Shown here piece after piece: positions 13,046 to 21,164 of a stretch of DNA of 36,987 nt (the stretch's first letter is position 1; every line of letters begins with the position of its first letter). The stretch is from positions 1 to 36,987 of the IMG/VR virus record IMGVR_UViG_3300036832_000730. One strand, written 5' to 3'. This DNA comes from a virus. The position numbers and the translations under genes are program-made. The notes beneath the pieces are model-generated. The model worked only from the letters and a program-made list of their open reading frames with translations, did no database searches and was not told the DNA's origin.

Positions 13046-15153
13046 CAGTCAACTCCGGGAATGTGCTCGGTGATGCCGATCACTGGCCCAACTCTCCGCA
13101 AAAATTCTTGCGCCTGTCGTTGCTTGTCCGGGTCCGGGCTCGACGCCAGCTCGCGGTACCTGTCTTGCAACTTGAAAATCCGATCCATGGTCAGCGGCGC
13201 TGCCTTGTCTTCGTCGCTCAAGCCCTTTCGTGCCTCTGATGGACTGCGGCTGACCGACAGGCTTTCGGGCTGTGCGTCCTCTGGCATCTGCCCGGTTTTG
13301 GTGTTCATCCTGACGATGTCGCGGAATACCCGCGTGTTCTTCGGGTCAACGCCCGGTACCAGCTCGTGGCGGTTGGTGGACTGCTCGAAGTCGTGCTGCG
13401 CTGTTCCTAAAAGCCGATATGCTGAAATGACATCCGGCATGATCGCGCCGCGCACCTGCATCGGCGAAGCGGTCGAGCCGAGATTTTGAATTTTCGCCAT
13501 CAGCGTGGTCACCCGCGGTGTGCCGGTCAGGCTGGCGACCGCCTGGACGTGCTGCTCCAGATCAAAGATGGCATCGAACGCGATCTTGAACCTGTCGTCG
13601 TTACCGAGCAGGCCGGAGGTCCACTTTTGAAAATTGTTCTGGATGACTGAGGCGCTCTCGTCAAAGACGTTGAGGTTTTTCAGCACGTTGAGCGTGGCCT
13701 GCGGGATTTGCGCGGCGCGCTCGATCACCTTTCTTTCGTTGCTGTCCTGGTTGAACCAGCGCTGCGCATTGGTGAAATTGCCCGGCTTGTAGCGCGGGTC
13801 ATAGGCTTGCGCCAACTGCACCCAGCGCTTGCCTTCTTCGGATTTCGGATCGACCTGATAAGTGGTCATTGCCTGCATGATGGCGGGCAGTTCGGGGTCG
13901 ACCTTGCCCAGCCGGGCGGATTTTTCCGCAAGCTGTTGTTGAATGCTCTTGTTCGGATCGGGATCGCGGTACTGCGCAGCCTTTCTGGCCTGCGCGTCCA
14001 GCCCGCGCGCCATCTGATCAATTCTGCCGGCATTGACCGGATCGACCTTGTCAAACCTATCGAGGCCGGCAACCCCGCGGCCCTTGAAGATTTCACGGGC
14101 AGCGTCCTGGGCTTCAGTCGGCAACTGGTTGAACACGGCCATGTCGCCGGTGAGTGCCGACCCAGACGGTGCGGCGCGTGGCGCTGCGCGATCCTCAGTC
14201 CCGCCGGTCATGCCGCCGGTGTCGTCTCCTCCGGGTCCAAAGCCGAATTGCCGGCGGATTTCGTCGCGCCCGGCGGTATCAAAGGATTTTTGTTGGGTGA
14301 CCAGACCGGACTGCGCCTTGCGCCACTCAGCATCTTCGATCTGCAGCATTTTGTAGACGCCCTTGATGCCGTGGCTCTCAAGGATCGGCAGCATTTTTTG
14401 ATGGCCGCTCTGGATCAGATAATTGCGCATCGCGCCTTCGGCCTGATCCTTATTAAGCAGGCCCGCGCCTTCCGCCTTGGCGATGGTGTTGGCCCCGCGC
14501 AAGAACTCGCCGTGGATTTGGATGGCTTGTTCCTGCTGTGCGAGCCACTCGGCGCGTTGGATTTGCAGCCCGCGTAAATTGGCAATGCTGAAATTCTGAG
14601 AAAAGCGGCCCTGCGAAAAAGCGTCGGCGACGGCCGCCAGCGGGTTCATCAGAAAATTGGCGCGGCCATAAGCGTCGGCCACGGGTTCGGAGCCGAACGT
14701 CGCCATCCGCGAATTGGCGTCGCGCATGACCGGATAGCTTTCTTGCGCGGACGGCATGTCGGGGCCGGGCGGAATACCTGGATAGTTCTGCGCCGCTTTG
14801 ATCGAGAAGTCGTCGTCGCCCAATTGGGTCGGGTCGCGGTTGGGCGATGGCGGTCGATAGATCGACGGCGGGTTGAGATTGTAGTCGGCCGATGCCTTGG
14901 CGTCCTTGGTAGCCTCGTCGCCCGGCATCGGGGTTTGCGGTATCTGCGGCTGCAGCGCGGCGACCTGCGCCGGATTGGTTTGACCCAGACGCGGAAAGGC
15001 CACACCAGGACCCTGCTGTGGCGGTACCGGCTGCGGTGGTGCAGCGCGCGCCCGCGCCGCCTGCTCCTCGGCGGTCGGCTGGGTTGGATCAAGCGAGCGC
15101 TGCGACGGCCGTTCCGGCGTCAGCGGTAGGTCGTTGGTCTCGGTGAGGCTCAT
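13045..15153 (-). CDS. Large internal virion-type protein, 702 aa
   Basis: 702 residues, start MSLTETNDLPLTPERPSQRS, ATGA overlap with the gene upstream. Residues 1-140 are Pro/Gln-rich and probably disordered. The middle ('FSIANLRGLQIQRAEWLAQQ', 'EQAIQIHGEFLRGANTIAKA') and C-terminal third ('NVFDESASVIQNNFQKWTSG', 'AFDAIFDLEQHVQAVASLTG') are helical and charged. Length and position fit an ejected core protein of a short-tailed phage. No lysozyme or protease motif was found. Confidence 0.55.
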   Translation of the reverse strand: MSLTETNDLPLTPERPSQRSLDPTQPTAEEQAARARAAPPQPVPPQQGPGVAFPRLGQTNPAQVAALQPQIPQTPMPGDEATKDAKASADYNLNPPSIYRPPSPNRDPTQLGDDDFSIKAAQNYPGIPPGPDMPSAQESYPVMRDANSRMATFGSEPVADAYGRANFLMNPLAAVADAFSQGRFSQNFSIANLRGLQIQRAEWLAQQEQAIQIHGEFLRGANTIAKAEGAGLLNKDQAEGAMRNYLIQSGHQKMLPILESHGIKGVYKMLQIEDAEWRKAQSGLVTQQKSFDTAGRDEIRRQFGFGPGGDDTGGMTGGTEDRAAPRAAPSGSALTGDMAVFNQLPTEAQDAAREIFKGRGVAGLDRFDKVDPVNAGRIDQMARGLDAQARKAAQYRDPDPNKSIQQQLAEKSARLGKVDPELPAIMQAMTTYQVDPKSEEGKRWVQLAQAYDPRYKPGNFTNAQRWFNQDSNERKVIERAAQIPQATLNVLKNLNVFDESASVIQNNFQKWTSGLLGNDDRFKIAFDAIFDLEQHVQAVASLTGTPRVTTLMAKIQNLGSTASPMQVRGAIMPDVISAYRLLGTAQHDFEQSTNRHELVPGVDPKNTRVFRDIVRMNTKTGQMPEDAQPESLSVSRSPSEARKGLSDEDKAAPLTMDRIFKLQDRYRELASSPDPDKQRQAQEFLRRVGPVIGITEHIPGVD

Positions 15154-17498
15154 CGCGGAAACCGCTCATTGACTTGTTGAGCTGGTGTCGGTGGCACCGG
15201 CCCAGGACCAAACCGCGCTCGCCAATTCGGTCCGTAATAGTTCGTCATTTCCTGTTCCCATAACCCGGCTTCGTTTAATTCTCCGGGAACGGGGGTGGTG
15301 TTCATATCGCGGAGCACCTCCGGTCGGAGATTTCTCGGATCACGGCCCAGAAGCTGCCGAGCGAATGGGTCGTTGGGGTTGAATTGAGGCATCGGCCGGC
15401 CCTGGACCGGCCCCTGGAACTCTGTTTCATTCCTGCGGTCCTCAATCCGCGTCGATGGTTTATCTTTGATCTTGTTCATTTCAGCGCGCATGGCATCAAG
15501 TTTGTCCGACAGCTCGGTGTCGCTGGAAAACACACCGGGTTGTTTGTTGGTAAATTGTTGAGGTGCGCCGATCCGACTACCGGACGGCAATGGCGGCAAG
15601 CCCTGCCGCGCCCGGATGGCGTTGAGCATGTCGGTTCCAGGTGCAGTCCTGGCCGGTACCGTACCTCCCGGCTGTCGTGTGGCAGCGCCGGCTTGGCCAG
15701 GAGCTGGTGCAGGAGCCGGAGCGGTGGGAGCTGCGCTACTGGAGCCCGGCGGATAGCCTTGTTCGGTGTTGAAGCGCTCCTGATTGACGGGAGTGTCGAA
15801 CAGTTTGTTCTGCTTCCGCCAGTTTTCGTAGGCGGCACGCCACTGTGTTCGCTCTTGGACGGTTTGCGGGGCGGCTCGGGCCGTGCCAGAGGGCGCGGCG
15901 GGGGTGGCCTGCACTCCGGGCTGTGCTTGCGGAGCCGCGGGTCGCCCGGTGCCGGGCACAAGTCCGCCCGCCCCGCCGGCTGCTGCCGCCGTCAGCGGGT
16001 CCATGGGTTGACGTGAGCCGAGATCGCCTCTGGCGAGCTGAGTTGAGCCAAAAGTGCCCGGAACGGAGACGGGAGGCTGAAAAGTTTGGTCTGGGGCGAT
16101 CCGTTGCCTCTCAATGTCACCCCTGCCGGGCAGACGCTGCAGATTTTCGGTCGCAATAGGCGTTGGCGGGGGCGGTGGAGCCCCTTTTCCGATCATATTT
16201 TGCTCGTTTGGGGTGCCTAATTGGCCGGTGAGCGCGCGCATAGCCTCGCTGAAAGCCCCGGAGTAATCGCCGCGCATGAGCCGGCCGATGGCGCTGTCCG
16301 GGTCGGCCTTCCAGCCTCCGGTCGGTGTATTTCCAGGGCCGGTACTCGATTGTGGCGAAACTGGGGCAGGTCCAGCCGCCGTTCCTTCCGGCGGTAGCGC
16401 TCGGGTAACACCCTCTGGCGACGTGGTCAGGACATCGCCGGCCTGACCTGTCGGGCGCAGCCCGGCTTCCGGGGTAGGGCCGCCCATACGTCCTGGGATC
16501 GGGTACTCGGGACGGGGTTCTGCGGCCGGCTCCGGTAGAGCTGGGACTGAAGCGGGGCCGGCGGACGGATAAACTTGGCCCGTGCCCAAGGGGTCCATGT
16601 AGCTGATCGCCGTATTCGCCGCCGTTGGTGGTGTTCGAGCCGTCGAAGCCTGCGAAGCCGTGGCCGGGTCCATGTACGCCTGGGCGGTCTGCAGCGTGCT
16701 CGGCGGGATTGGCTCTCCGGCTGGATTGATGGTGGATGTGGTTATCGGCGTATGAGGTGTCGTCGCAGCTTCGACTGTGCCGGTCGGCAGTCCAGGCTGT
16801 GGCACAGCGGTCTTTGGCTGCTCAGGAGTATCCGGCTCGGTCGCCTTCTCGGGCGTCGGATCGGCTGGTGTGATCTTGCCGTCGCCGCCGGTCCCCGCAG
16901 CCGGCTGCTGAGGTTCTGGCTGCGGAGCCGGGGCCGGGGCAGCGACGGGTGCTGTTGCCGCTGCCGCAGACGGCGAATAGGCCGGTAGTGGGTGCGTCGG
17001 TGAGCCCTGGTAGCCGGGCTCGATGGTGTAGGTGTTACCGAAAGGATCACGACCACCCGCGCCAGCCGGTCCGCCGGCCATCGGCCAGCCGGCACTGGCC
17101 GGTGCACCTGATTGCGCCGCGACATTACCCAGGCTGCTGCCGCGCGGCGACTGCGATCCGAACAGCGTCGTGATGATGCTCGACAGGTTCGAGCCCCAGT
17201 TGCCGCCCTGCGGACCGGACTGCGTCCCGGTCGGCGACGATGGCGGGGTGACGGTCGAGGCATAGAGCCCCTGGGTCTGTGCCTGGGTCACCGGGTCGTT
17301 CGGACCGCCGATCACGGACGCCGGCGAGCCGCCGCCCGACATGGCGTTGTCGACAAATTGCGACGGAGCACCGCCCGGCGACATCGCATTGCCGGAAAAA
17401 TCAGTACCGGCGGTTTGGGCCATAGGCTGTGACGTGCCTAGGGCCGAGCCGCTACCGCCGCCGCCGCCACCACCACCGCCACCCATGCCGCCAGCCAT
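15150..17498 (-). CDS. Low-complexity Pro/Gly/Thr-rich virion protein, 782 aa
   Basis: GGAGG precedes ATG 17498. The start is MAGGMGG followed by a run of glycines. Most of the chain is Pro/Gly/Thr/Ala-rich without clear domains, with internal similarity ('AQAYMDPATASQ' and 'AISYMDPLGTGQ'). The last 120 residues are more ordered ('FSSDTELSDKLDAMRAEMNK', 'ELNEAGLWEQEMTNYYGPNW'). It resembles the next two genes in opening with MAG(G/S) and may be an ejection protein or extended tail component. Length of the repeat-rich part may vary between isolates. Confidence 0.5.
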   Translation of the reverse strand: MAGGMGGGGGGGGGGSGSALGTSQPMAQTAGTDFSGNAMSPGGAPSQFVDNAMSGGGSPASVIGGPNDPVTQAQTQGLYASTVTPPSSPTGTQSGPQGGNWGSNLSSIITTLFGSQSPRGSSLGNVAAQSGAPASAGWPMAGGPAGAGGRDPFGNTYTIEPGYQGSPTHPLPAYSPSAAAATAPVAAPAPAPQPEPQQPAAGTGGDGKITPADPTPEKATEPDTPEQPKTAVPQPGLPTGTVEAATTPHTPITTSTINPAGEPIPPSTLQTAQAYMDPATASQASTARTPPTAANTAISYMDPLGTGQVYPSAGPASVPALPEPAAEPRPEYPIPGRMGGPTPEAGLRPTGQAGDVLTTSPEGVTRALPPEGTAAGPAPVSPQSSTGPGNTPTGGWKADPDSAIGRLMRGDYSGAFSEAMRALTGQLGTPNEQNMIGKGAPPPPPTPIATENLQRLPGRGDIERQRIAPDQTFQPPVSVPGTFGSTQLARGDLGSRQPMDPLTAAAAGGAGGLVPGTGRPAAPQAQPGVQATPAAPSGTARAAPQTVQERTQWRAAYENWRKQNKLFDTPVNQERFNTEQGYPPGSSSAAPTAPAPAPAPGQAGAATRQPGGTVPARTAPGTDMLNAIRARQGLPPLPSGSRIGAPQQFTNKQPGVFSSDTELSDKLDAMRAEMNKIKDKPSTRIEDRRNETEFQGPVQGRPMPQFNPNDPFARQLLGRDPRNLRPEVLRDMNTTPVPGELNEAGLWEQEMTNYYGPNWRARFGPGPVPPTPAQQVNERFPR

Positions 17499-17995
17499 CA
17501 GATGCCTCCAATGAGCCCGCCGATGCCGCTGGCGACCTGCCCCTTGGCTTGCTGCGCGCCGACGGCGGCCTGCGTGGTCTCACTCAGGTCCTGGAATTGC
17601 CCCTCGCCGATCGCGCCCTGAAATTCCTGCGGAATGCCGCCGGTCAGGCTGGGCCGTTGACCGATGTCCATCAGAAAGGCAGTCGGTCCAGAGGCGGGGG
17701 TGGCCGGGGTGCCGGGCGTGCCGGGACTGCCGAAAATGCCGGCCGTGCCGGGGGTGGCCGGGGTGCCAGCGGTAGCCGGGGTGCCGGGGGTGACCGGCGT
17801 AGTGCCACTGCCGGGGACGCCGGCAACAGCCCCGTGCGTCCGCCCGGCCGGAGTGGCTCCGGTGCCGCCGAGACCGAGCTGGTTGTAGCGGTTGGTCATG
17901 TCGCCGATCGACATCTGGGTGCCGAACATGGCGTTCTGGGTGTCGGAGCCCTGGATTTGTCCCGGCTGTCCGCCGCCGCCAATGCCGCCTGCCAT
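17498..17995 (-). CDS. Collagen-like (Gly-Thr-Pro) virion protein with Gly-zipper end, 165 aa
   Basis: Starts MAGGIGGGGQPGQIQGSDTQ. Residues about 60-105 are a run of G-T-P/A-T-P units ('TPGTPATAGTPATPGTAG', 'SPGTPGTPATPAS'), visible in the DNA as repeated gccggggtgcc blocks. The order is not a strict Gly-X-Y, so a true triple helix is uncertain. The end 'GQVASGIGGLIGGI' is a Gly-zipper. ATG/TAG junctions are tight with both neighbours. It may be a fibrous or membrane-inserting virion part. Confidence 0.55.
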   Translation of the reverse strand: MAGGIGGGGQPGQIQGSDTQNAMFGTQMSIGDMTNRYNQLGLGGTGATPAGRTHGAVAGVPGSGTTPVTPGTPATAGTPATPGTAGIFGSPGTPGTPATPASGPTAFLMDIGQRPSLTGGIPQEFQGAIGEGQFQDLSETTQAAVGAQQAKGQVASGIGGLIGGI

Positions 17996-18414
17996 CAGAT
18001 ACCTGCCAATCTGGTGATGCCACCGAGCGCGCTGCCGATGCCGCCGAGCGTCGAACCGAGCGCGCCCTTCTGGGCGTTGGCGAATTGCTGCGAGGCCGAC
18101 TTCATGGCGTCGTCAATCCGCATGGTCTGCAGCACGTCGCCGGCCAACGCGCCGACATTGGCTTGTGTCCCCATGGTTGACGAGCCGGTGCCGGAGGAGA
18201 ACGCTTGTTTGTTGGCGGCGACATTCTCGCCGCCGGTAAAGCCGGTCCAGGCCGCTTCTTGCGGCGACACACTGCCCTCTGCCGGCAGACCAAACAAAGC
18301 GCCGACACTGGAGCCCGAGCCGCCAAAACCAAGCGGGGTTGGAGGATTACCGCTGCTGAAGTTTTGGCTCGGCGTGAATGGTGTGCCACCGCCTGTTGTG
18401 CTGCTACCGGCCAT
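17995..18414 (-). CDS. Small virion protein with Gly-zipper C-terminus, 139 aa
   Basis: Begins MAGSSTTGGGTPFTPSQNFS; polar and Gly/Ser-rich for 70 residues, then a helical part ('GALAGDVLQTMRIDDAMKSA') and a glycine-zipper end ('GSTLGGIGSALGGITRLAGI'). The end resembles that of the collagen-like neighbour, suggesting both can pack in a membrane or helical bundle. It overlaps the GNAT-like gene by 11 nt. Confidence 0.5.
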   Translation of the reverse strand: MAGSSTTGGGTPFTPSQNFSSGNPPTPLGFGGSGSSVGALFGLPAEGSVSPQEAAWTGFTGGENVAANKQAFSSGTGSSTMGTQANVGALAGDVLQTMRIDDAMKSASQQFANAQKGALGSTLGGIGSALGGITRLAGI

Positions 18415-18838
18415 AGTCGAGCCTCAAGGTAAAGCGCGGGCTGACCTCAGTTGCGCCGATGCGCTTGCAGAACACGGTCAGGTCGCTGTCGGTTTCCGAC
18501 GAGCAGCGCCATGCCACACAGCGCCGCGACTTCGCCCATTCAACCGACGAGCGCATCAGCTTCAAGGCTTCCCAGCCACGGCCGTCATCGGCGACGATGA
18601 AGACAATGCTGGCCTCGAATTCATAGGGTATCCACGGCAGCGTAGTCAGCATGGAAATGCAAAAGGCGTTGTCGGTGCGCTGCGGCAAGTACAGCAGCGG
18701 GTTCTTCATCACGATGTTGCGAAACCACAGCTCGGTCGAGAGCGCGTCGTATTTGTGAGAATATTTTTTGCGACACAAATAGAACAGCCAGGGAATGTCG
18801 GCCTCGGTCATGACCCGAAGCGGATTTTCGTTTACCAA
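18404..18838 (-). CDS. GNAT-like acetyltransferase-fold protein, 144 aa
   Basis: The usual first strand and helix of a GNAT fold are seen in 'LRVMTEADIPWLFYLCRKKY'. To keep that strand the start should be TTG 18838, which overlaps the upstream stop; ATG 18811 would cut it. The centre 'EFEASIVFIVADDGRGWEAL' and the end 'TVFCKRIGATEVSPRFTLRL' match later strands, but the acetyl-CoA loop (Q/R-x-x-G-x-G/A) is not clear, with only 'DDGRGWEA' in its place. Such proteins recur in tail regions of phages; substrate unknown, activity doubtful. Confidence 0.5.
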   Translation of the reverse strand: MVNENPLRVMTEADIPWLFYLCRKKYSHKYDALSTELWFRNIVMKNPLLYLPQRTDNAFCISMLTTLPWIPYEFEASIVFIVADDGRGWEALKLMRSSVEWAKSRRCVAWRCSSETDSDLTVFCKRIGATEVSPRFTLRLDYGR

Positions 18839-19569
18839 AACGGGAAGTTCACCGGCGCTCGGCTCGTCCACCACCACGGGTTCGACACCACTTCCATTCC
18901 CGGCGGCGTTCCCGCGGTTAAAGGCTGTAGCGTCGGCAGCGGTAAGATCGCGTTGTTCGCTGCGAAGTGTTGCTGGTGGTTGACGAAGGTCCACCATGAT
19001 GTGTTCTCCGGGCTGCCCCCGCTACCTTCTAGCAAAATCTGCGCTTGGGGAATACCGAAGGTCCCGCCCTGGATGGCATTGGCCTGGGTGTAGGGCGGAA
19101 ACGTTATGGTCAGGGCGACGGCGGACAATGTCGTTGCCGCCGTAGTGACGTAAACGCCGTCACCTCCTGGAGTGCCGCTCGCCTGACTGGCGATATTGAC
19201 GCCAGCGGGAACACCGGCACCTGCAACACTCGCGCCAACTTTGATGGTGCCGGTCACCGCCGCCATTGTCAGGTTGGTTGTTCCAGTCGAAGTCCCCGTG
19301 CCGTGAGCGACGTTGGGCGGGATGACTGTCGTGGTGTAGCCATCGGCGTAGTTGGACGGCAGGTCATTATTGAAATCGTTGTGCGATTGCTGATGCCGCA
19401 AATTCCAGGGATTGGCGGGAGTGGTGGTGTCGGCGGCGGGATCGAGCAAATAAGGTAAAACGGAAAAACTCGACAGGTTATTCATCACCGCAAAATAATT
19501 GCGGGTCTGCATCATGTGCTCAAAGGCGTAGATCGGATCATCGGGATTGAGCAGAACCGCGAGCGGCAT
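18832..19569 (-). CDS. Virion protein with an inserted beta-module, 245 aa
   Basis: MPLAVLLNPDDPIYAFEHMM, 'FSVLPYLLDPAADTT', 'NPWNLRHQQSHNDFN' and the end 'WWWTSRAPVNFPFW' form a framework I recall from proteins near the tails of phages of Hyphomicrobiales. Between residues about 91 and 155 sits a Thr/Gly/Val-rich block ('TGTTNLTMAAVTGTIKVGAS', 'VPAGVNIASQASGTPGGDGV', 'YVTTAATTLS'). This repeats the form of a beta-module common in phage fibre and adhesin proteins, so the gene looks like a framework with an inserted domain. A role in surface binding is inferred. Confidence 0.6.
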   Translation of the reverse strand: MPLAVLLNPDDPIYAFEHMMQTRNYFAVMNNLSSFSVLPYLLDPAADTTTPANPWNLRHQQSHNDFNNDLPSNYADGYTTTVIPPNVAHGTGTSTGTTNLTMAAVTGTIKVGASVAGAGVPAGVNIASQASGTPGGDGVYVTTAATTLSAVALTITFPPYTQANAIQGGTFGIPQAQILLEGSGGSPENTSWWTFVNHQQHFAANNAILPLPTLQPLTAGTPPGMEVVSNPWWWTSRAPVNFPFW

Positions 19570-19572
19570 GGC

Positions 19573-19848
19573 CTAGAACAAATTAAATTGGTCGGCCGAT
19601 GGCGGGCGGTAGCCGCGAATAATCAGCCACATGCGCTCGGCGAAAGACGGTGGGTACAGCGCGAAGCAATGACTACCGCCGCCATTTTTTTTGGTTCGCA
19701 AATCCTTGAGCGGGGATGTTCCGGTTTGCCATTCCCAGGCCGATGCGATTAGCGCGCCGACGCTCCAAGCTGCTTCATCTTCAAGATCAACCCCGTTACT
19801 GCGGGCAACGTCATGAACCGTAACCCAGCCGTGCGTATCTTGGTGCAT
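19573..19848 (-). CDS. Hypothetical phage protein, 91 aa
   Basis: GGAGAGC three nt before ATG 19848. MHQDTHGWVTVHDVARSNGV, 'AAWSVGALIASAWEWQTG', 'KDLRTKKNGGGSHCFALYPP' and 'AERMWLIIRGY'. The pattern 'W.VG......W...TG..P.K.LR.K..G.GSHCFA.YP' is one I remember from small proteins linked to phage regulators, but here it lies among virion genes. Function unknown. Confidence 0.6.
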   Translation of the reverse strand: MHQDTHGWVTVHDVARSNGVDLEDEAAWSVGALIASAWEWQTGTSPLKDLRTKKNGGGSHCFALYPPSFAERMWLIIRGYRPPSADQFNLF

Positions 19849-19858
19849 GGTGCTCTCC

Positions 19859-20173
19859 TTAGCGTTTGTATCGGCGTACCTCCTTGGAAATCAGTGTGCT
19901 GGCTTCCTGCGCTGGCGCGCGGGTATCGGACGTGCCGAGCGGATCAAACCCTCTTGGACTGACGCGATCCATGCCGAAGTCGGAGGCGTTGCCGCCCCGC
20001 AATGCGCCCTTTGGGCCTACTCTCGGCTCGGTCGAGAGACGCAAAGGACCGGCGAGTGGTCGATCTGATCTCAGCTTCCCGTCCGAGGTCTGGAAACACC
20101 CGACTGGAGAGGTTCGGGGCGTCCCGTCCGAGGTTTGTTGTCTCGGCCATGGTGCTTGGCTTTCTTTGGTCAT
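19859..20173 (-). CDS. Hypothetical basic protein, 104 aa
   Basis: ATG 20173 overlaps the nuclease stop (ATGA). Its own stop lies inside the leader of the next gene. Composition is Ser/Arg/Pro-rich with little secondary structure ('TSDGTPRTSPVGCFQTSDGK', 'STLISKEVRRYKR'). Two 'QTSDG(T/K)' units are seen at about residues 14 and 28. Junction evidence is good; domain evidence is absent. Confidence 0.45.
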   Translation of the reverse strand: MTKESQAPWPRQQTSDGTPRTSPVGCFQTSDGKLRSDRPLAGPLRLSTEPRVGPKGALRGGNASDFGMDRVSPRGFDPLGTSDTRAPAQEASTLISKEVRRYKR

Positions 20174-20631
20174 AGGGTCATGTCCAATTGACGTACGGTC
20201 TCTGGCGGCCTGCTCTCGGTCACCTTCCGATGTCCGATACCAGCATCGTCCAACGCCGCGACGACATCGCCGATATTGCGAGCGACATAAACTTTGATGT
20301 CGAGCGCCTGCAACTGAGCAAACATCGTGCGTTGCGCGGAGGAGACGGCGTTGACGCCGACTTTCAGTTCGATGCCGATGACTTTGAGACGTTTCTCGAA
20401 ATGCTCTTCGTTGGTAGCGAACACCAAAATATCCGGCATGCCCTTTTTCATGCCGCTGGCTTTGAGCCGGCCGGCTGTTGCCGGTGTCAATCGCCCCCAG
20501 CCGGCCGGGAACGTGGTGAACATCGCTGGAGGTAGTAGTATCCAGTCGAGCAGCTCAGCCACGGACACATGCAACTCAGTCTCCCGCGGATTGTGCGGCA
20601 GATTGAATGGTCTGGCTTTGCGTTTTTTCAC
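20170..20631 (-). CDS. VRR-NUC domain nuclease, 153 aa
   Basis: GTG 20631 overlaps the upstream stop (GTGA). The N-terminal helix 'ETELHVSVAELLDWILLPPA' is followed by 'GMKKGMPDILVF', 'VIGIELKVGVNAVSSAQRTM' and 'ALDIKVYVARNIGDVVAALD'. These give the PD-(D/E)xK core as used in VRR-NUC enzymes: D in GMPD, E and K in ELK, Q in SSAQ. Viral members act as structure-specific or resolvase-like nucleases. It is in the middle of the late operon, so a role in clearing branched DNA before packaging is plausible. Confidence 0.8.
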   Translation of the reverse strand: MKKRKARPFNLPHNPRETELHVSVAELLDWILLPPAMFTTFPAGWGRLTPATAGRLKASGMKKGMPDILVFATNEEHFEKRLKVIGIELKVGVNAVSSAQRTMFAQLQALDIKVYVARNIGDVVAALDDAGIGHRKVTESRPPETVRQLDMTL

Positions 20632-20735
20632 CGCCGCTTCCGTCGAACCGGCCCGGTGCGACCACCGGATCGTGGTGAGCGGGTCTTGGGTTTCACCGGG
20701 CCACGACGGCCCGGTGCTTTGTCTTTGCGAGCCAT
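20628..20735 (-). CDS. Arg/Lys-rich mini-protein (cassette member 6), 35 aa
   Basis: MARKDKAPGRRGPVKPKTRS then 'PRSGGRTGPVRRKRR': 10 Arg and 5 Lys in 35 residues, Pro/Gly-rich. ATG 20735 has GTGAGG upstream. The same frame stays open to TTG 20867, so this may be the C-terminus of a longer protein (20628-20867) with a hydrophobic middle 'RPLAFVATAVIVKALAADGV'. Protamine-like composition suggests nucleic-acid binding. GTGA overlap with the nuclease gene. Confidence 0.5.
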   Translation of the reverse strand: MARKDKAPGRRGPVKPKTRSPRSGGRTGPVRRKRR

Positions 20736-20742
20736 CACAGCC

Positions 20743-20886
20743 TCACATGCGTCCACGCCGTCCGCGGCCAGTGCCTTGACGATGACCGCGGTGGCGACGA
20801 ATGCGAGTGGACGGCCGATGCAGCCGGCCCGCTTTGCCGGCTGGATCGACGCGACTGCGTGGCCCAAGGTTGACGCCTCGTGCCAT
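20743..20886 (-). CDS. Arg-rich mini-protein (cassette member 5) or shadow of a longer frame, 47 aa
   Basis: An excellent AGGAGG five nt before ATG 20886, which overlaps the stop of member 4 (TGATG). The frame gives MARGVNLGPRSRVDPAGKAG then an Arg/His/Gly-rich end with 14 Arg in 47. The third-codon GC is lower than in the alternative frame (TTG 20867, which runs through to 20628). That alternative reads 'AVASIQPAKRAGCIGRPLAF' and is more protein-like. A +1 slip near 20865 would join this start to that frame. Which is real is open. Confidence 0.35.
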   Translation of the reverse strand: MARGVNLGPRSRVDPAGKAGRLHRPSTRIRRHRGHRQGTGRGRRGRM

Positions 20887-21044
20887 CAGAACCTCCTAAG
20901 CGGGCGCATTCGCGGACTGAACCGACGAGTGACGCCACGTTTGAGCGAAGAATTAGGGCGCGGCTGAACGTTCGGGGTGCGATAGTTCAGGAAACGTTTG
21001 TTCTTGAGCTGTCGACCCAGCATCTTGGAAACGTCAGCGGCCAT
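20886..21044 (-). CDS. Basic mini-protein (cassette member 4), 52 aa
   Basis: ATG 21044 lies inside the end of member 3. MAADVSKMLGRQLKNKRFLN then 'YRTPNVQPRPNSSLKRGVTR' and 'RFSPRMRPLRRF': 11 Arg and 4 Lys in 52. The first 15 residues could be a helix; the rest is Pro/Arg-rich and extended. Of the cassette this one looks most like a folded or semi-folded protein. AAGG at the end of member 3 can serve as its ribosome-binding site. Confidence 0.5.
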   Translation of the reverse strand: MAADVSKMLGRQLKNKRFLNYRTPNVQPRPNSSLKRGVTRRFSPRMRPLRRF

Positions 21045-21114
21045 GCCTCCTCGCCTTGCGGGCTCTGACACGACGGGCGCGGCGGGTTTGTTTGAGACGC
21101 TTACCACGCGCCAT
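21034..21114 (-). CDS. Arg-rich mini-protein (cassette member 3), 26 aa
   Basis: GGGAGG five nt before ATG 21114, which overlaps the stop of member 2 (TGATG). MARGKRLKQTRRARRVRARK then 'ARRHGR': 11 Arg and 3 Lys in 26 residues, no acidic residue. The composition is that of protamines or of viral DNA-condensing peptides. It overlaps member 4 by 11 nt. Confidence 0.5.
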   Translation of the reverse strand: MARGKRLKQTRRARRVRARKARRHGR

Positions 21115-21158
21115 CAATACCTCCCGCCTCGACGAGATTTACGCCCTCTGTGTGCCAT
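21114..21158 (-). CDS. Arg-rich micro-peptide (cassette member 2), 14 aa
   Basis: Frame MAHRGRKSRRGGRY, starting 6 nt after the stop of member 1 and ending in a TGATG junction with member 3. 5 Arg and 1 Lys in 14. No separate ribosome-binding site, so it would depend on re-initiation. The stop-start spacing is what supports it. Confidence 0.35.
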   Translation of the reverse strand: MAHRGRKSRRGGRY

Positions 21159-21164
21159 TGGGGC

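Noticed and set aside
13708-14577. 289-codon plus-strand frame
   Set aside because: Antisense to the 702-aa virion protein; no ribosome-binding site and no recognisable pattern.
17690-17830. Short tandem blocks resembling a CRISPR or VNTR array
   Set aside because: The unit is in frame with G-T-P codons of the collagen-like protein and has no spacers; it is coding repetition.
17429-19093. 554-codon open frame on the plus strand
   Set aside because: It lies opposite four convincing minus-strand virion genes and has off-frame composition (Arg/Gly/Ala-rich without domains). It is a shadow of GC-rich coding DNA.
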